Source: Novispirillum itersonii subsp. itersonii ATCC 12639 (GTDB lineage Bacteria > Pseudomonadota > Alphaproteobacteria > Rhodospirillales > Rhodospirillaceae). Taken from it: a stretch of 64,000 nt of DNA. Position numbers and translations under genes: made by a program. The notes beneath the pieces were generated by a model that searched no databases, was not told the origin of the DNA, and saw only the letters and a program-made list of their open reading frames with translations. The stretch is from positions 1 through 64,000 of the forward strand of contig NZ_KB907352.1 in assembly GCF_000381985.1 (NCBI RefSeq), in the 5' to 3' direction. Shown here piece by piece: positions 10,716 through 17,637 of this stretch (position 1 is the stretch's first letter; the number at the start of each line of letters is the position of its first letter).

Positions 10716-11555
10716 ATGGCACGCCCGATTCCTGCTGATGCCACCCCCATCCGGCATAAGACCCTCCACGCCCTTCCGGTTGACCCCAATACCCAGTGGT
10801 ATGGCACCCAGACCCCGCCGGTGGTCCGCCGGGTGACGGTGGACCAAAGCTCCCGCTGGCTGTCCCGGGGCTGGCAGGACCTGACCCGGTCCCCGGGGAT
10901 CAGCCTGTCCTACGGGCTGGTCTTTGTGGCGATGGCCTATGCGATTGTCTTCGGTCTGCGCCAGATCGGCATGACCTCGCTGATTCTGCCGCTGATGGCC
11001 GGTTTCATGCTGGTCGGGCCGCTGGCTGCGGTCGGACTGTATGACATCAGCCGCCGCCATGGCGCAGGGGAAACCCCGACCTGGGCGACAACAGCCGCAG
11101 CCGTCTTCCAAAAGGCAGACCAGCTGCTGATCGTCGGGCTGGTGATGATGATGGCGATCCTCGCATGGATGATGATGGCGCTACTGATTTTCGCCAGCTT
11201 TTACAATCAGGCACCGCCATCACTCGACAGCTTCCTGCTGGAAATCCTCTCTGCCGAACAGGCGCCGCTGTTCCTGCTGGCCGGGACCTTCGCCGGCGGA
11301 ATGATTGCCGCCGCTGTCTTTACCCTGACCGCCGTCAGCCTGCCGATGATCATGGACCGCGATATTTCTGCCGTTGCCGCCATGGCAACCAGCGCCCGGG
11401 CGGTGACGAAAAACTGGCGGGTGATGGTCGGCTGGGGAGCGATGATTGTGCTGGTGACCGGGTTCGGGCTGGCCACATTCTTCATCGGTCTGGCGGTCTG
11501 CCTGCCTCTGATCGGCCATGCCAGCTGGCACGCCTACCGCGCCCTTGTTGACTGA
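10716..11555 (+). CDS. DUF2189 family membrane protein
   Basis: The 279-residue integral membrane protein has a soluble N-terminus of about 60 residues with a conserved-looking segment (SRWLSRGWQDLTRSPGISLSYG) and then six hydrophobic segments. The GWxDL start and the C-terminal GHASWHAYRALVD tail match DUF2189 proteins, which are often encoded near cytochrome oxidase genes in alphaproteobacteria. The function is unknown. It is divergent from the CoxF-like gene, separated by about 275 bases, so a shared promoter region is possible. The start has a GGAGGA-type site a little upstream (TTTCCGGAGGACC). Confidence 0.8.
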   Translation: MARPIPADATPIRHKTLHALPVDPNTQWYGTQTPPVVRRVTVDQSSRWLSRGWQDLTRSPGISLSYGLVFVAMAYAIVFGLRQIGMTSLILPLMAGFMLVGPLAAVGLYDISRRHGAGETPTWATTAAAVFQKADQLLIVGLVMMMAILAWMMMALLIFASFYNQAPPSLDSFLLEILSAEQAPLFLLAGTFAGGMIAAAVFTLTAVSLPMIMDRDISAVAAMATSARAVTKNWRVMVGWGAMIVLVTGFGLATFFIGLAVCLPLIGHASWHAYRALVD

Positions 11556-11598
11556 CGCCTGCACTCCCCCTTGCTTTGATGAATGATCACAACTGAAC

Positions 11599-11632
11599 GG
11601 GCTGGGTAGAAGACCTGTCTTCTGCCCAGCCC
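11599..11632. terminator. GC-rich hairpin after the DUF2189 gene
   Basis: GGGCTGGG-TAGAAGA and TCTTCTG-CCCAGCCC form a stem of about 15 pairs with a four-base loop. There is no T tract after it on the plus strand, so it may be a weak terminator or an RNA-stabilising element ahead of the riboswitch. Confidence 0.45.
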
Positions 11633-11682
11633 CCGCGCTGCAACATATCTTGCATACAGCCCCCCGGCAGCGATATCCTGCC

Positions 11683-11880
11683 CCCGATGGTTCCGCCCGG
11701 TAAAGACCCGGCCGGACGTAAGAGGGAACATGGTGAGGACGACCCAGAAGGGGCCGAAACCATGGCTGCCCACGCAACTGTAAGCGGGGAGCGACGCCCA
11801 CACAGCCACTGGTGCCATGCACCGGGAAGGCGGGCTAAGCCGAGAACCGTGAGCCAGGATACCTGCCATCGCAGCCGGGG
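11683..11880 (+). promoter_or_regulatory. Cobalamin (B12) riboswitch
   Basis: Conserved elements of the cobalamin aptamer appear in order: ATGGTTCC, AAGAGGGAACATGGTG, the B12-box region GCCCACGCAACTGTAAGCGG, the GAGCGA and CCACTG segments, GAAGGCGGGCTAAGCC, and the 3' closing GAGCCAGGATACCTGCC. It lies directly ahead of the CbiM-type gene, whose start codon is about 55 bases downstream. The known logic is repression of cobalt or corrinoid uptake genes when adenosylcobalamin is bound. The short distance suggests control of translation start rather than a separate terminator, but no clear expression platform was resolved. Confidence 0.93.
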
Positions 11881-11936
11881 CATCCCCCCCGATCAGAGAC
11901 CATCCGCACGCTGGGTGCGCACTGGGATTTATCGTC

Positions 11937-12617
11937 ATGCATATTGAACCGGGCATCGTTGACGGTGCCAAGATCACGCTCAGCTATGCCACTGCGGCCG
12001 GGGCTTTCGGGCTGGTCGCCAAAATGGCGCTGGGGAACATCCGTGATAACGGCGGCATCGGGGCGCTGGCCCTGCGCAGCGCTATTGCCACCGCGCTGGT
12101 GTTCAGCTTCTTTGAAGTGCTGCCGCACCATCCGGTCGGGGTGTCAGAAGTACACCTGATTCTCGGCTCGACCCTGCTGCTGCTGTTCGGGGCCGGGGCC
12201 GCGTCCATCGGGCTGGCCGCCGGTCTGCTGATTCAGGGCCTGTTCTTCGCCCCCTTCGATCTGCCGCAATACGGCATGAACGTCACCACCCTGCTGGTGC
12301 CGCTGTGGGGGATTCATCTGCTCGCCCGCCGCATTGTTCCGGCCAAGACCGCCTACGTTGACCTGAAGTATAGCCAGACTCTGGCCCTGTCGACCGCCTA
12401 TCAGGGCGGTATCGTTGCCTGGGTCGCTTTCTGGGCTCTGTACGGCCATGGCTTCAGCGCCGAAACCTTCGAGTCGGTCGGCACCTTCGGTCTGGCTTAC
12501 ATGAGCGTCATTCTGATCGAGCCGCTGGTTGATCTCGCGGTTCTGGCAGCCGCCAAAGCCCTGCGCCAGATCAGTACCGGCCCGGCTTTCAATACCCGCC
12601 TGCACAACGCTGCCTGA
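11937..12617 (+). CDS. cbiM: CbiM-type cobalt transport permease (ECF transporter S component)
   Basis: The protein (226 aa) begins MHIEPG, the conserved metal-binding N-terminus of CbiM, in which the amino group and His2 help bind Co(II). Six or seven membrane segments follow. CbiM supplies cobalt for B12 synthesis as the substrate-binding component of an ECF transporter. The cobalamin riboswitch directly upstream fits. No cbiN, cbiQ or cbiO lies nearby: the next gene is on the other strand, behind a terminator. It may work alone or use components encoded elsewhere. Confidence 0.85.
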   Translation: MHIEPGIVDGAKITLSYATAAGAFGLVAKMALGNIRDNGGIGALALRSAIATALVFSFFEVLPHHPVGVSEVHLILGSTLLLLFGAGAASIGLAAGLLIQGLFFAPFDLPQYGMNVTTLLVPLWGIHLLARRIVPAKTAYVDLKYSQTLALSTAYQGGIVAWVAFWALYGHGFSAETFESVGTFGLAYMSVILIEPLVDLAVLAAAKALRQISTGPAFNTRLHNAA

Positions 12618-12637
12618 GACGGATCCGTTTCTGTCGC

Positions 12638-12674
12638 AAAAAGCCCGGCTTCCCCTCGGAAGCCGGGCTTTTTT
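12638..12674 (+). terminator. Intrinsic terminator after cbiM
   Basis: AAGCCCGGCTTCC-CCTC-GGAAGCCGGGCTT is a perfect stem followed by a T tract, 20 bases past the cbiM stop. The A tract on the left lets it also act on transcripts coming from the right. Confidence 0.92.
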
Positions 12675-12703
12675 GCCTGTGCCCCTAACCGGCTCTCTTT
12701 TCC

Positions 12704-13150
12704 TTACCCTTTGCGGGTCAACAACCGGTCCAGTGCATTGAGAAAAGCAGAACGGTCTTTGGGGGAATAGGGACGCGGCCCGCCGGTAATCTCGCCGCTG
12801 TCCCGCAGGTCCGTCATCAGATCGCGGACAGCCAGCGCCATCCCCACGGATCCTTCGTCAAACACTTTGCCGGTCGGGGAGAGGGCCGTAGCCCCCACCT
12901 CAACACAGCGGGCAGCCAATGGCACATCGTTGGTGACGCAGATATCCCCGGCGGTGATTTCAGCGGCAATCCACTTATCAGCCGCATCGGGTTCCACCGG
13001 CACCACGACCTGACGCACCAATGGCCCGTCCATGCCACGAATCCAGCGGTTGCCAACCAGCACCACCGGCGTTGCAGTCCGACGCGCCGCCTTCAGCGCA
13101 TCGTCTTTCACCGGGCAGGCATCGGCGTCGATATACAGGATCCGGGTCAT
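12704..13150 (-). CDS. UPF0178 (YaiI/YqxD) family protein
   Basis: The 148-residue protein starts MTRILYIDADACPVK, the signature of UPF0178 proteins, with an acidic DADACPVK cluster and the later TNDVPLAARC segment resembling PIN-like nuclease folds. Its biochemical role is not established. The ATG overlaps the nrdB stop by one base (TGATG), so it is translated from the nrdB transcript. No clear mechanistic link to ribonucleotide reduction is known. Confidence 0.9.
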   Translation of the reverse strand: MTRILYIDADACPVKDDALKAARRTATPVVLVGNRWIRGMDGPLVRQVVVPVEPDAADKWIAAEITAGDICVTNDVPLAARCVEVGATALSPTGKVFDEGSVGMALAVRDLMTDLRDSGEITGGPRPYSPKDRSAFLNALDRLLTRKG

Positions 13151-14109
13151 CAGGCGAACGCGTCGTCCCAGTTACCCTGCGTCGCCGCCTTGGAATATTC
13201 GGTGGCGCGGTTTTCGAAGAAGTTGGTGTGTTCCACCGCATTCAGCATCGCGTCCAGCCACGGCAGCGGATTTTTCTCGATGTGGTAGACCGGCCGCAGA
13301 CCAAGCTGGGTCAGGCGGCGGTCAGCGATATAGCGAATGTAGCGCTTGACGTCTTCGCCGGTCAGCCCCTCAACCGCGCCGGATTCAAAGGCGAGGTCAA
13401 TGAAGTTGTCTTCCAGCTCCAGAATCCGGGCGCAGGCCTCATACAGATCCTTCTGAATCGCCGGAACATCAATCTGCGGGTTCTCGGCCAGGAAGGTCTT
13501 GTAAAGGCGGATGATCGAATTGCAGTGCAGGGTCTCATCCCGCACAGACCACGTAATGATCTGCCCCATGCCCTTCATCTTGTTGAAGCGCGGGAAATTC
13601 AGCAGAATCGCAAAGCTGGCGAACAGCTGCAGCCCTTCGGTGAAAGCCCCGAACACCGCCAGCGTTTTGGCGATATCTTCCGGCGTATCCACCCCCCAGA
13701 TCTGCATGAAGTCGTACTTGTCCTTCATCTCCTTATAGTCGAGGAAGGCGCGGTACTCCGTCTCCGGCATGCCGATGGTGTCAAGCAGGTGAGAATAGGC
13801 GGCGATATGGATGGTTTCCATATTCGAGAACGCCGACAGCATCATCTGCACTTCGGTCGGCTTGAACACGCGGGTGTAGTTCCGCATGTAGCAGTTGGCG
13901 ACCTCGATATCGGACTGAGTGAAAAACCGGAAGATCTGCGTCAGCAGATGCCGCTCGTCATCATTCAGTTTCTGGTGCCAGTCCTTGACGTCTTCCGCCA
14001 GCGGCACTTCTTCCGGCAGCCAGTGAATCTGCTGCTGCGTCAGCCAGGCGTCATAGCACCACGGATAATGAAACGGCTTATAAACGTGATCGGCAGACAG
14101 AAGCGACAT
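13150..14109 (-). CDS. nrdB: Ribonucleotide reductase class I, beta subunit
   Basis: NrdB holds the diiron-tyrosyl radical that drives NrdA in making deoxyribonucleotides. The ATG gives 319 residues beginning MSLLSADHVYKPF. Metal and radical residues are visible with canonical spacing: Asp67, Glu98, His101 and Tyr105 (equivalent to E. coli D84, E115, H118, Y122), and a later ExxH in RDETLHCNS. No N-terminal ATP-cone is present. It is downstream of nrdA on the same strand, separated by 228 bases with a hairpin, and coupled to the UPF0178 gene. Confidence 0.96.
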   Translation of the reverse strand: MSLLSADHVYKPFHYPWCYDAWLTQQQIHWLPEEVPLAEDVKDWHQKLNDDERHLLTQIFRFFTQSDIEVANCYMRNYTRVFKPTEVQMMLSAFSNMETIHIAAYSHLLDTIGMPETEYRAFLDYKEMKDKYDFMQIWGVDTPEDIAKTLAVFGAFTEGLQLFASFAILLNFPRFNKMKGMGQIITWSVRDETLHCNSIIRLYKTFLAENPQIDVPAIQKDLYEACARILELEDNFIDLAFESGAVEGLTGEDVKRYIRYIADRRLTQLGLRPVYHIEKNPLPWLDAMLNAVEHTNFFENRATEYSKAATQGNWDDAFA

Positions 14110-14292
14110 GACATGTTCCCGACAGGCAGGTGCGGACGGAACGACAGGGCATCCGTCCGGCGGTCTATGAGCATTGTCCGGCTCCGGGGATTTCCGGGAA
14201 AGTCCGAAACATGCTCTGTTTACAAAGATCCAGAGCGCATTCAGCAACGAAACCGACGTCCAATTTCTGAAACGCCCTGAAAACGGAACAGG

Positions 14293-14337
14293 AAAAGGCC
14301 GGATCAGCCCCCCGGCCAACCCGGCACGATCCCGGCC
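14293..14337 (-). terminator. Hairpin between nrdA and nrdB
   Basis: On the minus strand, AAGGCCGG just after the nrdA stop can pair with CCGGCCTT about 30 bases later, followed by TTTCC. The loop is long and can form an inner GC stem. It may partially terminate or protect the nrdA mRNA and so set the ratio of nrdA to nrdB. Confidence 0.4.
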
Positions 14338-16194
14338 TTATTGGCAGGCGAGGCATTCCTCGTAATCAGTGCGGCTTTCCCCACCGGCAGACGCCGCAGT
14401 CAGCGGACCGGCAGCCGCGCCCGGCAGCAGATCAGCCAGACCATCCGGCACTTCGCGGTTGGCAACCACCTCAGCACGCTGGATCGACTTGGACCGGCAG
14501 TAGTACAGGCTCTTCACGCCCTTCTTCCACGCCTGATAATGGATCTGATGCAGATCGCGCTTATGCACGTTGGCGGGCAGGAAGATGTTCAGTGACTGTG
14601 CCTGATCAATCAGCGGGGCACGGTCGGCGGCATGCTCGATCACCCAGCGCTGATCAAGTTCGAAGGCGGTTTTGAACACATCCTTCTCTTCCTGCGTCAG
14701 GAAATCGAGATGCTGGACCGAGCCTTCATTGACGGTGATCGAGGTCCAGACGTCTTCACTGTTTCGGCCCTTGGTCTCGAGCAGCTTCTCAAGCGCCCGG
14801 TTCCGGACCAAAAAGCTGCCCGACAGGGTCTTGTGGGTGAAGGCGTTACCTGCAATCGGCTCAATCCCCGGGCTGGACCCGCCACAGATGATGGAAATCG
14901 AAGCCGTCGGAGCAATCGCGGTCTTGTTGGAAAACCGCTCCATAATGCCGTAATCGGCAGCATCCGGGCACGGCCCCCGCTCCATCGCCAGATCCCGCGA
15001 CGCTGCATCCGCCTGCGCCTTGATGTGCTTGAACATGGTGCGGTTCCACACCTTGGCCATCACCGACTCGAAGGGGATCATGTTGTTCTGCAGGAAGGAA
15101 TGGAACCCCATCACCCCCAGCCCGACCGAACGCTCGCGGGCGGCGGAATACTTGGCGCGGGCCATCTCATCCGGGGCGCGGTCAATAAAATCCTGCAGGA
15201 CGTTATCGAGGAAGCGCATCACATCGGGGATGAACTGCGGTTCGTCTTTCCATTCCATATAGGTTTCAAGATTGAGCGACGACAGGCAGCACACGGCGGT
15301 GCGGTCGTTGCCCAGATGATCCCGCCCGGTCGGCAGAGTGATCTCGGCACACAGATTGGATGTCTTGACGGTCAGACCTGCCAGTTTCTGATGCTCCGGC
15401 AGGGCCCGGTTCACGGTGTCGGAATAGATGATGTAGGGCTCGCCGGTTTCAATCCGGGCCAGCAGGATGCGGATCCACAGGGAGCGGGCCTTGATCCGGC
15501 GCATGATGCTGCCGTCCTTCGGCGAGATCAGCGCCCAGTCGGCATCCTCTTCCACCGCCCGCATGAACGCGTCGGTCACCAGAATGCCGTGGTGCAGGTT
15601 CGGGGTCTTCCGGTTCGGGTCGCCGCCGGTCGGGCGACGCAACTCGACGAACTCCTCAATCTCCGGGTGGGTCACCGGCAGGTAAACCGCAGCCGAGCCC
15701 CGGCGCAGGGACCCCTGCGAGATTGCCAGCGTCAGACTGTCCATCACCCGGATGAACGGCACCACGCCGGAGGTCTTGCCGACCGCCCCGACCTTTTCAC
15801 CGATGGAGCGCAGGTTACCCCAGTAGCTGCCGATCCCGCCGCCCTTGGCAGCCAGCCAGACGTTTTCCGTCCACAGATCGACAATCCCGCCGAGCGAATC
15901 ATCGGCTTCGTTCAGGAAGCAGGAGATCGGCAGCCCGCGGGTGGACCCGCCATTGGACAGAACCGGGGTGGCAGGCATGAACCACAGGCGGGAAATATAA
16001 TCATACAGCCGCTGGGCATGGGCATCATCATCCCCGTAGGCGCTGGCGACACGGGCGAACAGATCCTGATAGGTCTCATCCGGCAGCAGATAGCGGTCCT
16101 GCAGGACCGCTTTACCAAAAGCGGTCAGCAGATCGCTGCGGGAATGATCAACATGAACCTGCGGATGCTTGGTGACCTGCACGACGTTCAGCAC
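14338..16194 (-). CDS. nrdA: Ribonucleotide reductase class I, alpha subunit
   Basis: NrdA reduces ribonucleoside diphosphates. I choose the GTG at 16194, behind AAGGAG at ten bases, giving 618 residues from VLNVVQVTKHPQ; earlier starts add a low-complexity tail that looks non-coding. Motifs include the Cys of GLPISCF, NLCAEITLP, the CCLSSLNLE segment with the active-site cysteine and Glu, PTASISIICG, and the C-terminal redox pair CLAC before the final Gln. The protein starts directly in the alpha-domain, so the N-terminal ATP-cone activity site of E. coli NrdA is absent. Overall activity may therefore not be switched off by dATP in the usual way. Confidence 0.94.
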   Translation of the reverse strand: MLNVVQVTKHPQVHVDHSRSDLLTAFGKAVLQDRYLLPDETYQDLFARVASAYGDDDAHAQRLYDYISRLWFMPATPVLSNGGSTRGLPISCFLNEADDSLGGIVDLWTENVWLAAKGGGIGSYWGNLRSIGEKVGAVGKTSGVVPFIRVMDSLTLAISQGSLRRGSAAVYLPVTHPEIEEFVELRRPTGGDPNRKTPNLHHGILVTDAFMRAVEEDADWALISPKDGSIMRRIKARSLWIRILLARIETGEPYIIYSDTVNRALPEHQKLAGLTVKTSNLCAEITLPTGRDHLGNDRTAVCCLSSLNLETYMEWKDEPQFIPDVMRFLDNVLQDFIDRAPDEMARAKYSAARERSVGLGVMGFHSFLQNNMIPFESVMAKVWNRTMFKHIKAQADAASRDLAMERGPCPDAADYGIMERFSNKTAIAPTASISIICGGSSPGIEPIAGNAFTHKTLSGSFLVRNRALEKLLETKGRNSEDVWTSITVNEGSVQHLDFLTQEEKDVFKTAFELDQRWVIEHAADRAPLIDQAQSLNIFLPANVHKRDLHQIHYQAWKKGVKSLYYCRSKSIQRAEVVANREVPDGLADLLPGAAAGPLTAASAGGESRTDYEECLACQ

Positions 16195-16525
16195 GGCTCT
16201 TCTGCTCCTTAAGGGTCCTGCCGCCGGAGAGGGGGATGCGGAGGGACCTGACTGTCTGCGCTGCCGTGGCAGGGCAGACCCCTGCGGCACGGCACTCTTC
16301 GCTTTTAAAACCTGTCCGGCACCGGGCTTCCGGGCCAGAGGACTGTACACCGCACAGGGGCTGCGCCCCGGAAGGTCATCAGCATCCTAAGACACCGCCT
16401 GTCGACCTGCTGTGACGTGGCCCTGCAGCCATGCTTTTTGACCCTGCACCACTACAGTTTGCCACCCGGGCCGTGACAGCTTTTACCCGGTCCTGCCCGA
16501 AGATGGGACAGGCCCTGTCATTCTT

Positions 16526-16690
16526 TCAGCGGCGGCACCGTAATGCGGTACCACGGATATGCCGCGCCGGACCGACGCCCGGAAACAACGGACACACCGG
16601 AGACGAAGCCAAGGCCTTGAGACTGCACAAAATCATACAGACACAGGCAGACCGGGGGCCTCCTCCGCAACGGCGGCAATAACGCATCAT
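16526..16690 (-). CDS. Possible small Cys-rich protein upstream of nrdA
   Basis: A 54-codon frame begins ATGATG behind GGAGG at five bases and ends in TGA. The product starts MMRYCRRCGGGPR and has seven cysteines, including CRRC and CVC pairs, which could bind a metal. It lies 330 bases upstream of nrdA on the same strand. Nothing in it is recognised as a known family and it could be a chance frame in leader RNA. The ribosome-binding site is its main support. Confidence 0.22.
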   Translation of the reverse strand: MMRYCRRCGGGPRSACVCMILCSLKALASSPVCPLFPGVGPARHIRGTALRCRR

Positions 16691-16729
16691 GATGGCCTCC
16701 ACGTCAATATCTAGTTATGAGGGCCCGTA

Positions 16730-16738
16730 TTTTCCACA
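16730..16738 (+). promoter_or_regulatory. DnaA box match (TTTTCCACA)
   Basis: The nine bases fit the relaxed DnaA consensus TTWTNCACA. The site lies 71 bases from a perfect box in the opposite orientation. Both are about 0.55 kb upstream of nrdA. DnaA control of nrd transcription is known in E. coli; here it is an inference from sequence. Confidence 0.45.
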
Positions 16739-16808
16739 GAGAGCAACAATCTATTGACGGCAACAGATCAGGAAAAAAGCGGCTTCCGGGCCCTGCCAAA
16801 GATATTTC

Positions 16809-16817
16809 TGTGGATAA
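16809..16817 (-). promoter_or_regulatory. Perfect DnaA box (TTATCCACA)
   Basis: The minus strand reads TTATCCACA, the strict DnaA-binding consensus, in an AT-rich patch upstream of nrdA and facing the same way as that gene. It could couple dNTP supply to replication initiation. Confidence 0.5.
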
Positions 16818-17224
16818 ACCCCCAGCCCGGAAGACCGGAACATATGTAGAACATTTTTACCCCTAAGACCATCCCCTGCCCCGCGTCACCCCCCGGATGA
16901 CCATGGTCCTTTTTGCTCTCTGGCCAAGACAGGCGAGTCGCGCTGTAATCAGACCGTCACAGTCTGTATCCTCGGCTGTGGCGGCCCTTGGTCCAGCCCT
17001 GCCGCTTTCAGCGGTCTGACCCAACGACATTGCATAGGTTTGCATTTTTCTACGCTCTGCGGTGAATTTAACTTGATACGCAGCGCACACAGTGCGTACC
17101 ATTTCAAAGAAGAGGCCGCCGGAAACCACAGCGCGGCCCAGCTCAGAAACACGCGGTCCGCCGATCCCGGCCCATGCTTTTGCGCCCTGTCCCAGTCCAG
17201 TCCAGTCCTCGGGGGGATACCATC

Positions 17225-17518
17225 ATGGCACACATCATTTATCCGCCGCAGTTCCATGCCGCTGCCCCGGTACACTTTGACCGGATGGGCTTCAGTGGCC
17301 TGACCGACACTATGGAGGCCGCCTCGGCCTCGGGCGTCAGCGCCCTGCACGCCGCATCCGCCAATCTCAGCCGGATGGAAACCTCAGGTGATGAAGTCTG
17401 CGCTCATGCCGAAACGCTGGAAGATCTGGCCCTGCTGCTGGACCGGCAGATGCAGACCCTGATTGACCGGACCCGCGATTTCACCACAGCTCTGCGCGGC
17501 GATCTGCCCCGCGCCTGA
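17225..17518 (+). CDS. Hypothetical 97-residue protein
   Basis: The start at 17225 is preceded by GGGGGGATACC. The product begins MAHIIYPPQFH and is largely helical and acidic, with no membrane segment or signal peptide. I do not recognise a family. Codon use, with G or C in most third positions, supports a real gene. It lies 120 bases upstream of the GGDEF-EAL gene on the same strand and may be co-transcribed, but nothing shows a functional link. Confidence 0.6.
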   Translation: MAHIIYPPQFHAAAPVHFDRMGFSGLTDTMEAASASGVSALHAASANLSRMETSGDEVCAHAETLEDLALLLDRQMQTLIDRTRDFTTALRGDLPRA

Positions 17519-17637
17519 TCCCCTGTTCGTCAACAGAGCGTAAACCTCCCCCAGACTGTCACGGGACTTTCACTGGCCTGATTCCCCTGCCGCGCTTTAT
17601 TGCATCCTGACTTCCCCGCACAACGGGAAGAATAGGT

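Larger units (their letters stand above)
16195..17224. other. 1.0 kb region without a confident gene
   Basis: Apart from two DnaA-box matches and one possible small minus-strand reading frame, listed separately, I see no convincing gene. The longer open frames have unsuitable composition and no good ribosome-binding site. The region lies between the nrdA start and the next plus-strand gene, so it probably holds the nrdA promoter and a long leader. Part of it (about 16690-16860) is more AT-rich than its surroundings. A possible minus-strand promoter, TTGACG with GTTATT 18 bases on, lies near 16680-16708; the match is weak. Confidence 0.5.

Noticed and set aside
16700-16860. Possible NrdR boxes upstream of nrdA
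   Set aside because: Fragments such as CAATATCTAGTTAT and ACATATGTAGAACAT were considered, but neither matches the palindromic consensus nor the usual paired spacing.
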